The notes: a model not told the origin generated them from the letters alone. A stretch of 64,000 nt of DNA from Halorarius halobius (GCF_024298865.1 NZ_CP101161.1:2997227-3061226), one strand, 5' to 3'. Counted from the first letter of the stretch, positions 15,663 to 24,244 are shown. Made by a program: numbers and translations.

Positions 15663-17074
15663 TCGAGACGGACTCGGCCGCCCTCTTCCATCGTCTCGGG
15701 GAACATCTTCCCCGGGTTGAGGATGTCGTTGGGGTCGAACGCGCGCTTGACGCGGCGCATCATCTCGACGCCGGCTTCGCCGTGTTCGAGTTCGAGGTAC
15801 TGGCGTTTCCCCATCCCGATGCCGTGTTCGCCGGTGGCGGTGCCGCCCATCTCGATGGCCCGTCGGACCACCTTGTCGTAGAGCTCCTCGCCAGCCTCGA
15901 CCATCGCCTCGTCGTCGGGGTCGACGAGCACCGAGTAGTGGACGTTGCCGTCGCCGGCGTGCCCGAAGCAGGGGACGACGAGGTCGCGCTCGTCGGCGAG
16001 GTCCTTCGCGTAGCCGATTATCTCGGGGAGTTTCGAGATGGGGACGGTGATGTCGCCCGGGTGGAGGGGTTTGAGGTCCGGGTCGTAGCTCTGGATGGCG
16101 AAGGCGAGTTCGGTGCGGGCCTGCCAGAGCGCGTCCATCTCCTCCTCGCCGGCCATCTCGAAGGAGACGGCGTCGTGGCTCTCGACGATGGTGCGGAAGA
16201 ACTCTATCTCCTCGTCGATGCCGTGGTTGCGGTGGAACTCGACGAATATCATCGCCGAGTCCGGCAGGTCGAGCCCCAGGTAGTCGTTGGCCATCATCCC
16301 GGCCACCTCGTCGACGAGTTCGATCTTCGCCACGTCGACCCCCGAACTGACGGCGTCGTACACCGCCTCCGCGGCGTCCTCGAGGGAGGGAAACACCGCA
16401 CGACCCCCGCGTATCTGCTCGGGCAGACCCTCCAGTTCCAGCGTCGCCCGCGTGACGACGCCGAGCGTCCCCTCGGAGCCGACCAGCAGGTCCTTCAGGT
16501 TGTAGCCGGCGCTCGTCTTGACGGCCTTCGACCCGCAGGTCAGCACCTCACCCTCCGCGGTGACGACCTCCAACTCGAGCACCCAGTCGCCCACCTCGCC
16601 GTACTTCACGGTTTTCTGGCCCGACGCGTCGTTGACTATCATCCCGCCGATTGTCGAGATGTTCGCGGAGGACGGCATCGGCGGGAAAAACAGCCCGTGA
16701 CGCTCGACGGTCTCGTCCACCTTCGAGCCCATCACGCCCGGCTGTACGTCTATCTGGAAATCGTCGGGGCGCACCGCCAGCACCTCGTTCATCCGCGTCA
16801 CGTCGAGGCTGATGCCCTCGAAGGCAGGGACGGCGTTGCCCTCCATCGAGGTGCCGGCCGCGTACGGAGTGACCGGCACCCCGCGCTCGTCGGCCGCCGA
16901 CAGCACCGCGGCCACATCGTCGGTCGACTCCGGGTAGGCGACGGCGTCGGGCCGCACCCCGAGGCCGGCCTCCTGTCCACCCCAGTCCGCGGCGTGGGAA
17001 TCGAGGTCCGACTCACCGACGGACACCTGCTCCTCGTCGAGCACGTCGGTGAGGAACGAACAGTCGTACGACAT
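15650..17074 (-). CDS. FAD-binding oxidase (glycolate oxidase GlcD / D-lactate dehydrogenase family)
   Basis: A 474-residue flavoprotein with a PCMH-type FAD domain (YAAGTSMEGN, then PPMPSSANISTIGG) and a C-terminal FAD-oxidase domain ending in CFGHAGDGNVHYSV and GEHGIGMGKRQYL, both typical of GlcD/DLD. It would oxidise a 2-hydroxy acid such as glycolate or D-lactate. No iron-sulfur partner gene is adjacent. The ATG at 17074 is chosen because the minus-strand TTTTATG TATA box sits 28 nt before it; an ATG at 17101 lies within that box. Confidence 0.92.
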   Translation of the reverse strand: MSYDCSFLTDVLDEEQVSVGESDLDSHAADWGGQEAGLGVRPDAVAYPESTDDVAAVLSAADERGVPVTPYAAGTSMEGNAVPAFEGISLDVTRMNEVLAVRPDDFQIDVQPGVMGSKVDETVERHGLFFPPMPSSANISTIGGMIVNDASGQKTVKYGEVGDWVLELEVVTAEGEVLTCGSKAVKTSAGYNLKDLLVGSEGTLGVVTRATLELEGLPEQIRGGRAVFPSLEDAAEAVYDAVSSGVDVAKIELVDEVAGMMANDYLGLDLPDSAMIFVEFHRNHGIDEEIEFFRTIVESHDAVSFEMAGEEEMDALWQARTELAFAIQSYDPDLKPLHPGDITVPISKLPEIIGYAKDLADERDLVVPCFGHAGDGNVHYSVLVDPDDEAMVEAGEELYDKVVRRAIEMGGTATGEHGIGMGKRQYLELEHGEAGVEMMRRVKRAFDPNDILNPGKMFPETMEEGGRVRLDADD

Positions 17075-17096
17075 ACGCGCCAACGGGGGACACGCG

Positions 17097-17106
17097 AGCA
17101 TAAAAC
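17097..17106 (-). promoter_or_regulatory. TATA box, GlcD-type gene
   Basis: GTTTTATGCT on the minus strand is centred about 28 nt before the ATG at 17074 and fixes that start as leaderless. Confidence 0.6.
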
Positions 17107-17179
17107 CCTCCCCGACAACCGACGGCCGTTTATCCGGCGGGGTTGAAACCGGCCACCCTTATACGGATTATATCCTCGA

Positions 17180-17332
17180 ATGACCTGCGAAGCAACGTTT
17201 TTGTCTGACAGTCGTGTGTATTTTAGCGTGCAAGAACCACGTTCGAAACACGATTACCACGAGCGTACAGTTTTCGTGGACGTGCCGACGGATTACCTGA
17301 CCGAACCGAGAGTTCGGTGGTGTCCACCGTGA
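17180..17332 (+). CDS. Candidate 50-residue ORF overlapping nadE start
   Basis: An ATG at 17180 opens a 50-residue frame (starting MTCEATFLSDSRVY) that stops at TGA 17330-17332. That stop overlaps a GTG at 17329 in frame with nadE, giving a GTGA coupling pattern. A TATA-like GTTTATCC at 17128-17135 is placed to include this ATG. Against it: codon use is much poorer in GC at third positions than in neighbouring genes, and other TATA-like sites (17158-17175) would start transcription inside it. It may instead be the regulatory leader of nadE. Confidence 0.3.
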   Translation: MTCEATFLSDSRVYFSVQEPRSKHDYHERTVFVDVPTDYLTEPRVRWCPP

Positions 17333-18207
17333 CCGCGACGCCGAGCGAGATGCCGGAGTTCGGGTTCCGCACCACGGAGAGCGAGGTGTCCGAGACGCGC
17401 GAGCGGCTGACGGGATTCATCCGCGACCGCGTGGAGGCGGCCGGCGCCGACGGCGTGGTCGTCTGTCTCAGCGGCGGCATCGATTCGTCGGTGACGGCGG
17501 CGCTTGCGACGGCCGCACTCGACCGGGAGCGCGTCTACGGGCTAGTGTTGCCCGCACGCAAGGCCGACGACACCGGCCAGTTCGACGCACATCTGGTGGC
17601 CGACGAACTCGGCATCGGCGCACGGACGGTCCATCTCGCTCCCCTGCTCGATGCGTTCGAGGACACCGTCGCGCCGTCCGTCTCCGCCGAGAGCGACCGG
17701 GTCGCACGCGGCAACGCGCTCGCCCGATTGCGGGCGGTGACGGCCTACTACGCGGCGAACACCCGCAACCTGCTGGTCTGCGGGACGACGAACCGGACCG
17801 AGTGGCTCCTGGGCTACTTCACGAAGTTCGGGGACGGTGCCGCCGACATCCGGCCGCTGGCGGACTGCTACAAGACGGAAGTGCGGGCGCTGGCCGCCGA
17901 CCTCGGGGTGCCGCGGACCGTCCGCGAGAAGCCCCCCTCTGCCGGACTGTGGCGCGACCAGACCGACGCCGAGGAACTGGGTGCGCCGTACAGCCTCATC
18001 GACTGCATTCTCACGAAACTGGTCGACGAGGACCTCGGTATCGAGGGGACTGCGGCGGAACTCGGCGTCAGCGTCGAGCGCGTCGAGCGCTACGCGAGGA
18101 TGCATCTCGAAGCGGAGCACAAGCGGGAACTCGCGCCGACCCCGAAGAACGACCGGGAGCGAACCGACCTGTTCCACGAACTCGAGTCCCGGTTCCGCGA
18201 GGAGTGA
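17329..18207 (+). CDS. nadE: NAD+ synthase (ammonia- or glutamine-dependent, single-domain)
   Basis: A PP-loop NAD+ synthase of about 290 residues that amidates deamido-NAD+ with ATP. CLSGGIDSS is the P-loop for ATP pyrophosphate; GTTNRTEWLLGYFTKFGDGA and EKPPSAGLWRDQTDAEELG are family signatures. There is no N-terminal nitrilase (glutaminase) domain, so ammonia is the probable direct donor. The start is uncertain: GTG at 17317, GTG at 17329 or ATG at 17350 are in frame. I prefer 17329 because it overlaps the preceding small ORF's stop, a weak argument. Confidence 0.93.
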   Translation: MTATPSEMPEFGFRTTESEVSETRERLTGFIRDRVEAAGADGVVVCLSGGIDSSVTAALATAALDRERVYGLVLPARKADDTGQFDAHLVADELGIGARTVHLAPLLDAFEDTVAPSVSAESDRVARGNALARLRAVTAYYAANTRNLLVCGTTNRTEWLLGYFTKFGDGAADIRPLADCYKTEVRALAADLGVPRTVREKPPSAGLWRDQTDAEELGAPYSLIDCILTKLVDEDLGIEGTAAELGVSVERVERYARMHLEAEHKRELAPTPKNDRERTDLFHELESRFREE

Positions 18208-18232
18208 CGGAAACACGAGTTCCGGGGCCGGA

Positions 18233-18241
18233 CGTTTTTTG
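18233..18241 (+). promoter_or_regulatory. TATA-like T-tract, quinone oxidoreductase gene
   Basis: GTTTTTT in CGTTTTTTG is centred about 29 nt before the ATG at 18267. Confidence 0.45.
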
Positions 18242-18266
18242 CCTACCGGGAGCGAGAAGTCGGTGA

Positions 18267-19235
18267 ATGAAAGCAGTTCAGGTGACGGAGTACGGGGACA
18301 GTTCGAACCTGGAGGTCGTCGACGCCGAGATGCCGGAACCCGGCGAAGGCGAGGTACGCATCGAGGTGAAGGCCGCAGGCATCAACTTCGCGGACATCAT
18401 GCAACGGCGCGGCCACTACCACGGCGGCCCCGAACCGCCGTACATCGCCGGATTGGAGGTCGCGGGCGTCATCGACGCGGTCGGCAACGGCGTCGGCCGC
18501 GAGGTCGGCGACGAGGTCACGTCGATGGTCGGCATCGGCGGCTATGCCGAGTACGTCCTCGGGGACGCCCGGAGCCTGCTCGACGTGCCAGAGGGGCTCA
18601 GCTTCGAAGAAGCGGCTGGGTTCCCGGTCCAGTTCCTCACCGCCCACAACTGCCTCCACGAGTGGGGCGGTCTCGAAGAAGGCGACTCGGTGCTCGTTCA
18701 TGCCGCGGCGGGCGGCGTCGGCACCGCCGCGGTCCAGATTGCTCGCGAGGCCGGTGCGGAGGTGTTCGGCACCGCCTCGACCCAGGAGAAACTCGACGCC
18801 GCCGCCGAGTTGGGCTGTGACCACCCCATCAACTACGAAGAGGAGGACTTCGTCGAGCGCGTGCAGGCCGAAACCGACTACGGGGTCGACCTGGTGCTCG
18901 ACGGTATCGGCGGCGACACGACCGAGCGGTCGCTGGACGCGCTGAAGGAGTTCGGGCGGATGGTGTCGTACGGCGCCGCCTCAGGTACGCCGGGCCGGCC
19001 GCCGACGAACGAACTCCTGTTCGGCAACAAGGAGGTCGTCGGCTACCATCTCGGGCGGGCCGCCGCACGCAAACCGATGAAGGTGATGGGAGCGGTGCCG
19101 GAACTGACCGAGATGCTGAGCGACGGCACCCTCGAAGTCCAGGTCGGCCACACGTTCGCCCTCGAGGACGCCGCCGAGGCCCACGAATTCATCGAGTCCC
19201 GGAAATCCCAGGGGAAGGTCGTCCTCGTCCCGTAG
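18267..19235 (+). CDS. Quinone oxidoreductase-like MDR protein
   Basis: A 322-residue medium-chain dehydrogenase/reductase of the zinc-free quinone oxidoreductase branch. The start MKAVQVTEYG and AAGINFADIMQRRGHY are typical, as is the nucleotide-binding motif VHAAAGGVGTAAVQIA. It probably uses NADPH to reduce quinones or activated C=C bonds. It ends seven bases before the convergent MBL gene. Confidence 0.88.
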   Translation: MKAVQVTEYGDSSNLEVVDAEMPEPGEGEVRIEVKAAGINFADIMQRRGHYHGGPEPPYIAGLEVAGVIDAVGNGVGREVGDEVTSMVGIGGYAEYVLGDARSLLDVPEGLSFEEAAGFPVQFLTAHNCLHEWGGLEEGDSVLVHAAAGGVGTAAVQIAREAGAEVFGTASTQEKLDAAAELGCDHPINYEEEDFVERVQAETDYGVDLVLDGIGGDTTERSLDALKEFGRMVSYGAASGTPGRPPTNELLFGNKEVVGYHLGRAAARKPMKVMGAVPELTEMLSDGTLEVQVGHTFALEDAAEAHEFIESRKSQGKVVLVP

Positions 19236-19241
19236 CGTCGA

Positions 19242-20186
19242 CTACCCGTCCGTCGGTGCGTACCGGCGGACGCCGTCTTCGACCGTGTGGTCGGCGTGGC
19301 CCGCGGTGTCGAGATGGCCCAGCGCGCCGACCGTCTCGAACAGCGTGTAGTCGCGCTGTTCGTCGACTCGTTCGGCGTTCACGTCGGCGGGCGTCGCATT
19401 CCCCAGCGTGTCGAGAGCGTCTGCCGTCTCCGCGACCAACGAATCGAGGCTGGCGACGCTGTCCGCGAGAGCGTCCGCGAACCCCTCGAACACGGGGCCG
19501 TGACCGGGGTACACGCGGTCGAACGACCGCCTCGCGAGTCGCCGGTAGCCGGCGTAGAACTCGTCGACGCTGTCGAACACCTCGTCGTCGAGGCCGACGT
19601 TCAGCGCGGCCGCCCGGAACGGCTCGATGACCTGGTCGCCCGCGAACAGGCGGTCGCCGGCCGCAAAGCAGGCGTGGTCGCGCTGGTGGCCGGGCGTGTG
19701 TACCGTCTCGAACGTGACGCCGCCCGCCTCGAACGATTCGCCGGGGGCGAGCGTGCGGTCCACGCAGTCGGGCGGGAAGCAGCCCCGGTTCCGCTCCAGC
19801 GACGAGACCGCGCGGTCGGCGTGCTCCTCGACGCCATCCTCGTCGACTCCCGCGGCGGCCGCGTTCGACCGGACGCGCGCCGCAAGCAGGTCCGCGTCCA
19901 TCCGCAGACGGTCACGGGCGCTCTCGAGCGCGTAGACGGTCGGGTCGGCCGCGTCGACGAGGCGGGCGACCTGCCCGTCGTGGTCGGTGTGCGGGTGGGT
20001 CACGAGCAGGTGCTCGACGTCGGCGGCCGCGAACCCGGCGTCCGTAAGGCCCGCCGTCAGTTCCGTCCACCCCCGCTCGCCCGGCCCGCCCGCGTCCACG
20101 AGGACGGGTTCGACGGCGTCGACGAGATAGGCGGCGGCGTGGAACGGCGGCCAGTCGACCTCGAACTCGACGCGGTGGACGTCCAT
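19242..20186 (-). CDS. MBL-fold metallohydrolase (paralogue)
   Basis: A 314-residue metallo-beta-lactamase-fold hydrolase, paralogous to the one at 0.4-1.4 kb. Zinc ligands: H64, H66, D68 and H69 in THPHTDH, H167 in TPGH, D184 in AGD and H229 in YPGHGP. The region between the first and second ligand sets has the same helical insertion as the paralogue, with a matching FPPD/LPPD turn. Substrate unknown. It lies 33 bp downstream of mptE on the same strand, so it may be the distal gene of that unit. Confidence 0.88.
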   Translation of the reverse strand: MDVHRVEFEVDWPPFHAAAYLVDAVEPVLVDAGGPGERGWTELTAGLTDAGFAAADVEHLLVTHPHTDHDGQVARLVDAADPTVYALESARDRLRMDADLLAARVRSNAAAAGVDEDGVEEHADRAVSSLERNRGCFPPDCVDRTLAPGESFEAGGVTFETVHTPGHQRDHACFAAGDRLFAGDQVIEPFRAAALNVGLDDEVFDSVDEFYAGYRRLARRSFDRVYPGHGPVFEGFADALADSVASLDSLVAETADALDTLGNATPADVNAERVDEQRDYTLFETVGALGHLDTAGHADHTVEDGVRRYAPTDG

Positions 20187-20219
20187 CCGGGCGGTGCGAG
20201 AGGCTCGCCGGCCGAATAG

Positions 20220-20918
20220 CTACCGGAACTCGGGCGGCAGAACGGACGTGTCGATGTCGTCGCGCCGTCCGTCGAGCACCGCGAACCGTTCGCCGCGGCG
20301 TCGCTCGAGCCAGTAGAGCAGACGCTCGGCCCACGCCAGTTTCCGCGCTTTCTCGTCGCCGACGGCCGGGTCGTCGAACGCCCATCCCGGAAACAGGAGG
20401 TCCGCGGCGCCGAACTCGTCGGCCAAAAACGCCGCGCGGTCGCCGTCGGTGAATCCGCCGAAGTTCTCCACCGGCCCACGGGGTTCGGCCTGCGTCGTCG
20501 GGAGCGTCCACTCGGGAGCGAACGTCGGGACGTGGTCGCGTACGAGGCCGACGTTGTCGCCGTGGGCGTGAGCGGCGACCGGGACGCCCGAGTCGGTCAG
20601 CGCGCGGGCCGTCTCGGGGTTCTTGTCGAGGTCGGTCACCAGCAGGTCGACGTCGACACCGGCCTCGCGGCAGACGTCCGCGGCCGTCGAAGCGGCGACG
20701 ACGGCGTCAGCCTCGCGTGCGACGTGGAGTTCGCCCCCGAGGGTCGGGGCCGCGCCACAGACCGCTACCGTCGCTCCGTCGAGGAACTCGAGTCTCGCGT
20801 GGTCGAACGGGCCGACGAGGTCAGCCAGCACGTCACGGGCCCGCTCGTCACTCTCGCGGTCGTACCCGAAATCGGCGAGAATACGACGGTAGACGGGCTC
20901 CCAGGTGTCGAACTGCAT
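20220..20918 (-). CDS. mptE: 6-hydroxymethyl-7,8-dihydropterin pyrophosphokinase, MptE-type
   Basis: A 232-residue protein of the archaeal MptE (DUF115-like) family. VAVCGAAPTLGGEL near residue 50 is a glycine-rich nucleotide loop and VDLLVTDLDKNPE holds the conserved acidic cluster. MptE pyrophosphorylates 6-hydroxymethyl-dihydropterin, the substrate that dihydropteroate synthase then condenses; a folP gene lies 147 bp upstream on the same strand, which supports the call. The space between them is unusually structured (see the palindrome and hairpin entries). Confidence 0.85.
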   Translation of the reverse strand: MQFDTWEPVYRRILADFGYDRESDERARDVLADLVGPFDHARLEFLDGATVAVCGAAPTLGGELHVAREADAVVAASTAADVCREAGVDVDLLVTDLDKNPETARALTDSGVPVAAHAHGDNVGLVRDHVPTFAPEWTLPTTQAEPRGPVENFGGFTDGDRAAFLADEFGAADLLFPGWAFDDPAVGDEKARKLAWAERLLYWLERRRGERFAVLDGRRDDIDTSVLPPEFR

Positions 20919-20929
20919 AGCTACCCGGA

Positions 20930-20939
20930 TAATATATTA
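20930..20939. promoter_or_regulatory. Palindromic TAATATATTA next to mptE start
   Basis: A perfect 10-bp A/T palindrome lies 11 bp before the mptE ATG. It looks like a TATA box but is too close for a leaderless start at 20918; it could be an operator or a promoter whose RNA starts inside the annotated gene. Confidence 0.5.
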
Positions 20940-20943
20940 CGGA

Positions 20944-20985
20944 CCCGAAGGCCACCAAGTACCCCTACCCGGTGTGCCCTTCGGG
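20944..20985. other. Inverted repeat between folP and mptE
   Basis: CCCGAAGG (20944-20951) and CCTTCGGG (20978-20985) form perfect 8-bp arms around 26 nt. A competing short hairpin, GCCCTTCGGGC (20976-20986), shares the right arm. It may be a folP terminator or a leader element for mptE. Confidence 0.55.
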
Positions 20986-21065
20986 CTTCGGGCGGCGCTT
21001 CCCACGCATCCCGCATAAGTTTTCTCGTGACGGAACGACGCGCGTCGGCTCTGCGCATGACGCAT

Positions 21066-22196
21066 TCACCCCAACGCGCCCCGAACCACGGCGAGTCGGT
21101 CGCGCAACGCGTCGTTGTCGGCGTCGTCCGCGAGGCTCCGCAGCGAGGCGACGCTCCCGAACACCAGCGTCCGCTCCGTGCCGCCTGCGAGCCCCACGCC
21201 CGGATGCGTAGCGACGAGCGACCCGAGCGCCGCCCGCTCGCCGTCCGAAAGCCCGGCGAGCGCGAACACCCGTGAGACGGCCGCTTCGGGGTCGCCCTCG
21301 GCGCCGATGCGGTCGAGGTGCCGTGCGGCCTCGCGGGCCGTCGTTACGTCGAGTTCCTCGACGCCGGCTTCGGGGTCGTCAACCCGCTCGCGGGTGAACC
21401 GGTCGCCGACGATGGCCGCGTCGCGCGTCTCCGCCACGTCGTGGGTGCGGACGACGTGAGCGCCCCGCTCGACGGCCATCGCGGTGGCCGCAAGCGACAC
21501 CGGAAGCGCCGCCTCGGTCGAGCGGCCCGCGAGTTCCCGCAGGAAGTTCTTCCGGTTTATCGACACCAGGAGCGGCTGGCCGTACGCGCGGAACTCTCGG
21601 AGGCGTTCGAACGTCTCGCGGTCGTCGGCCAGCGCCTTCGCCTCCGACCAGCCGCCGAAGGCAGGGTCGAGGATGGTCTTGTCCGTCAGCCCGTTCAGCG
21701 CGAGGGCGTCGTAGATGTCGTCGACGTCCTCGATGGCGCCGGGGCGTTCGAGGTCCGGCGGCGAGGCCATCTTCGCCACCGCCACGTCGTACTCCTCGCA
21801 GACCCGGGGCATCTCCGGGTCGGCGAACCCACAGATGTCGTTCACCATGTCGAAGCCCGCGTCGAGCGCGGCCTCCGCCACCTCGTGATAGCGCGTCTCG
21901 ATGGAGAAGACGGCGTCGCCGGACACGGATTCCAGCGTCTCGACGGCGGTGTCGAGCCGGTCGAGTTCGCCCTCCGCGGACAGCACGTCGAACTTCTTGT
22001 TCGCGGACTCGAGCCCCACGTCGACGATGTCCGCGCCTTCGTCTATCAGTTCCGTGTCGACGTACGCCGCCGCCTCGCCGGGGTCGGAGAACACGCTCGG
22101 GTCGTACGGCGACTCCGCCGAGACGTTGAGCACGCCCATGATGCGGGCGGGGTAGTCGTCCCCGATGCCGAGACCCGCGGCGTCGACGTTCTGCAT
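21066..22196 (-). CDS. folP: Dihydropteroate synthase
   Basis: A 376-residue dihydropteroate synthase of the folate/pterin pathway. ARIMGVLNVSAESPYDPSVF is the archaeal form of the first DHPS signature; ADIVDVGLESANKKFD, DMVNDICGF and SINRKNFLREL follow through the TIM barrel. About 90 residues after the barrel form an extra C-terminal region (from VTTAREAARHLDRIGAE). The ATG at 22196 fits a TATA-like box 27 nt upstream better than the GTG at 22217. It forms a pterin unit with mptE downstream. Confidence 0.9.
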   Translation of the reverse strand: MQNVDAAGLGIGDDYPARIMGVLNVSAESPYDPSVFSDPGEAAAYVDTELIDEGADIVDVGLESANKKFDVLSAEGELDRLDTAVETLESVSGDAVFSIETRYHEVAEAALDAGFDMVNDICGFADPEMPRVCEEYDVAVAKMASPPDLERPGAIEDVDDIYDALALNGLTDKTILDPAFGGWSEAKALADDRETFERLREFRAYGQPLLVSINRKNFLRELAGRSTEAALPVSLAATAMAVERGAHVVRTHDVAETRDAAIVGDRFTRERVDDPEAGVEELDVTTAREAARHLDRIGAEGDPEAAVSRVFALAGLSDGERAALGSLVATHPGVGLAGGTERTLVFGSVASLRSLADDADNDALRDRLAVVRGALG

Positions 22197-22218
22197 ACCG
22201 GACGGAGGGGCCGGCACC

Positions 22219-22226
22219 CGAAAAAG
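22219..22226 (-). promoter_or_regulatory. TATA-like box, folP
   Basis: CTTTTTCG on the minus strand is centred 27 nt before the ATG at 22196 and supports that start over the upstream GTG. Confidence 0.45.
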
Positions 22227-22248
22227 GCGGCAGTTCCGGCAGGCCGCG

Positions 22249-24213
22249 CTACCGGACCTCGGCCGGGTCCTTCCCGTAGATGTCCGCGATGGCCTCGTCG
22301 AACGCGTCGCGGATGTTGCGGCGCTTCTTCTTCATCGACGGCGTCAGCAGGTCGTTCTCGGCGGTCCACTCGCGGGGGACGAGCCGGAACTCCTTGATGG
22401 TCTCGTGGTGGCCCAGCCGTTCGTTGACCCGTTCGACCTCCTCGCCGACCCACTCGATGACGCGTTCGTCGGTGCAGGCCGTCTCGGGGTCGTCGGGCAC
22501 GTCGATGCCCTCGCTGTCGGCCCACGACCGGAGTTCGTCGAAGTTCGGGACGATGACGGCGGCGATGAACTTCTCGTCGTCGCCGACGACCATTATCTGG
22601 TCGACGCGCGCCGAGGTAGCGAACTCGTCTTCGATGGGTTCGGGCGCGACGTTCTTCCCGGTGTCGAGCACGATGAGCTGTTTCACGCGGTCGACGAACG
22701 TGTAGTAGCCGTCCTCGTCGCGAGCGACCACGTCGCCGGTCCGGAAGTAGCCGTCGTCGGTGAACGCCTCCGCGGTCTTGTCCGGCTTGTTCCAGTAGCC
22801 CCGCGTGATGTTCGGCCCCTTCGCCAGCAGTTCTCCCACCTCGCCGTCGGCGGTTCGCTTCGTCTCCTCGGCGACGGCGCTGTCGTCGAGCTTCAGGTCC
22901 ACCTCGGAGAACGCGATGCCCATCGTCCCGAGCCGGATGTCCTCGGGTGGGTTCAGCGTGAGCACGGGCGCCGTCTCGGTCAGCCCGTACCCCTCCAGAA
23001 TCGTGAGTCCCATCGCCCGGTACAGTTTGGCCAGTTCCTTCGACAGCGACCCGCCGCCGGAGATGAACATCTTGATGTTCCCACCCAGCGCCTCCCGCAC
23101 CTGCGAGTAGACGAGTCTGTCCGCGACGGACCGCTTGGCCTCGAGGACGAGACCGGGGTCGTCGGCGTCGTCGTACTCGCCCGCCACGTCGACGGCCCAC
23201 TCGAAGATGCGCTTCTTGACCGGCGACTCGGAGGCCTGTTCGCGCATCTGGTTGTAGATGCGCTCGTACACCCTGGGTACGGAGGCGGCGCTGTCCGGCT
23301 GGACCTGCTCGATGTCGTCGCCGACCGTGTCGGGCGACTCGGCGTAGCAGACGGTGATACCCGACCCGAGTTGGATGAAGTGGTTGATGCGCTCGAACGC
23401 GTGAGCCAGCGGGAGAAACGACAGCGATTTCATCCCCGCCTCCAGCGTCGGCACGTCGGGACCTTTGTCCGGCCGGGGGCCGATGCGCTTGCGTATCTGA
23501 TTGAGCGACGTACGCCAGTTCTTGTGCGTCAACTCGACGCCCTTCGGCGCGCCCGTCGTCCCCGAGGTGTAGACGAGCGAGCAGAGTTCTTCCCAGTCCC
23601 GGCCCGCCAGCCACGACTCGAACTGCTCGTCGTCGTACGCCTCGGCGCCGAGTTCGTGGACGTCCGCCAGCGTGTGGACGTCCTCGCGGTCGGTGTGTTC
23701 GTCGCTCACCTCGTCGATAGTGACGATGAACTCCAGGTCGAGGTCGTCCTCGACCGACACCAGCGTCTCCAGCAGGGCCTCGTTTTCGACGACACAGCCC
23801 ATCGCGTCGTTGTCGTCGAGCAGGTACTGCACCTGTGGCGCCGCCGACTCCGTGTAAACGGTGGTGACGACGCCCTGTGCCGACTGGATGGCGAAGTCGG
23901 CGTGGGCCCACTCCATCCGCGTGTCGGCGTAGATACCGACGCGGTCGTCGGCTTCGACGCCCAGTTCGCGGAACCCGGTCGCGAGGTTCCGGACGATGTC
24001 GCCCAGTTTCTCGTAATTGATGCCGCCGTACTCGCCGTCGGGGTTGTCCTCCAGCACCGTCCCGAACAGCGAACTGTCGTACGCGCCCCCCTTCCACCGC
24101 TGGGCGTCCCGCGGCCCGTTCCGCTCCACCGAGTCGAACAGGAGCCGGGGGATGGTCGTCTCCCCGGTCACCTCGTCAGTGTACTGTCGTTCGACCTCTC
24201 GCCAGTCGGTCAT
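22249..24213 (-). CDS. Long-chain fatty acid-CoA ligase (AMP-forming)
   Basis: A 654-residue ANL-superfamily enzyme of the long-chain acyl-CoA synthetase type. LVYTSGTTGAPKGVELTHKN is the AMP/phosphate loop, EGYGLTETAP the adenine motif, FRTGDVVARDEDGYYTFVDR the hinge region and SMKKKR near the end holds the catalytic Lys region. It activates fatty acids to acyl-CoA. The gene has its own TATA box 28 nt before the ATG and is not fused to the folP unit downstream. Confidence 0.92.
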   Translation of the reverse strand: MTDWREVERQYTDEVTGETTIPRLLFDSVERNGPRDAQRWKGGAYDSSLFGTVLEDNPDGEYGGINYEKLGDIVRNLATGFRELGVEADDRVGIYADTRMEWAHADFAIQSAQGVVTTVYTESAAPQVQYLLDDNDAMGCVVENEALLETLVSVEDDLDLEFIVTIDEVSDEHTDREDVHTLADVHELGAEAYDDEQFESWLAGRDWEELCSLVYTSGTTGAPKGVELTHKNWRTSLNQIRKRIGPRPDKGPDVPTLEAGMKSLSFLPLAHAFERINHFIQLGSGITVCYAESPDTVGDDIEQVQPDSAASVPRVYERIYNQMREQASESPVKKRIFEWAVDVAGEYDDADDPGLVLEAKRSVADRLVYSQVREALGGNIKMFISGGGSLSKELAKLYRAMGLTILEGYGLTETAPVLTLNPPEDIRLGTMGIAFSEVDLKLDDSAVAEETKRTADGEVGELLAKGPNITRGYWNKPDKTAEAFTDDGYFRTGDVVARDEDGYYTFVDRVKQLIVLDTGKNVAPEPIEDEFATSARVDQIMVVGDDEKFIAAVIVPNFDELRSWADSEGIDVPDDPETACTDERVIEWVGEEVERVNERLGHHETIKEFRLVPREWTAENDLLTPSMKKKRRNIRDAFDEAIADIYGKDPAEVR

Positions 24214-24237
24214 ACACGCCTGATAGCATACCTCGTA

Positions 24238-24244
24238 CTTAACG
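24238..24244 (-). promoter_or_regulatory. TATA-like box, acyl-CoA ligase
   Basis: CCGTTAAG on the minus strand is centred 28 nt before the ATG at 24213. Confidence 0.5.
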
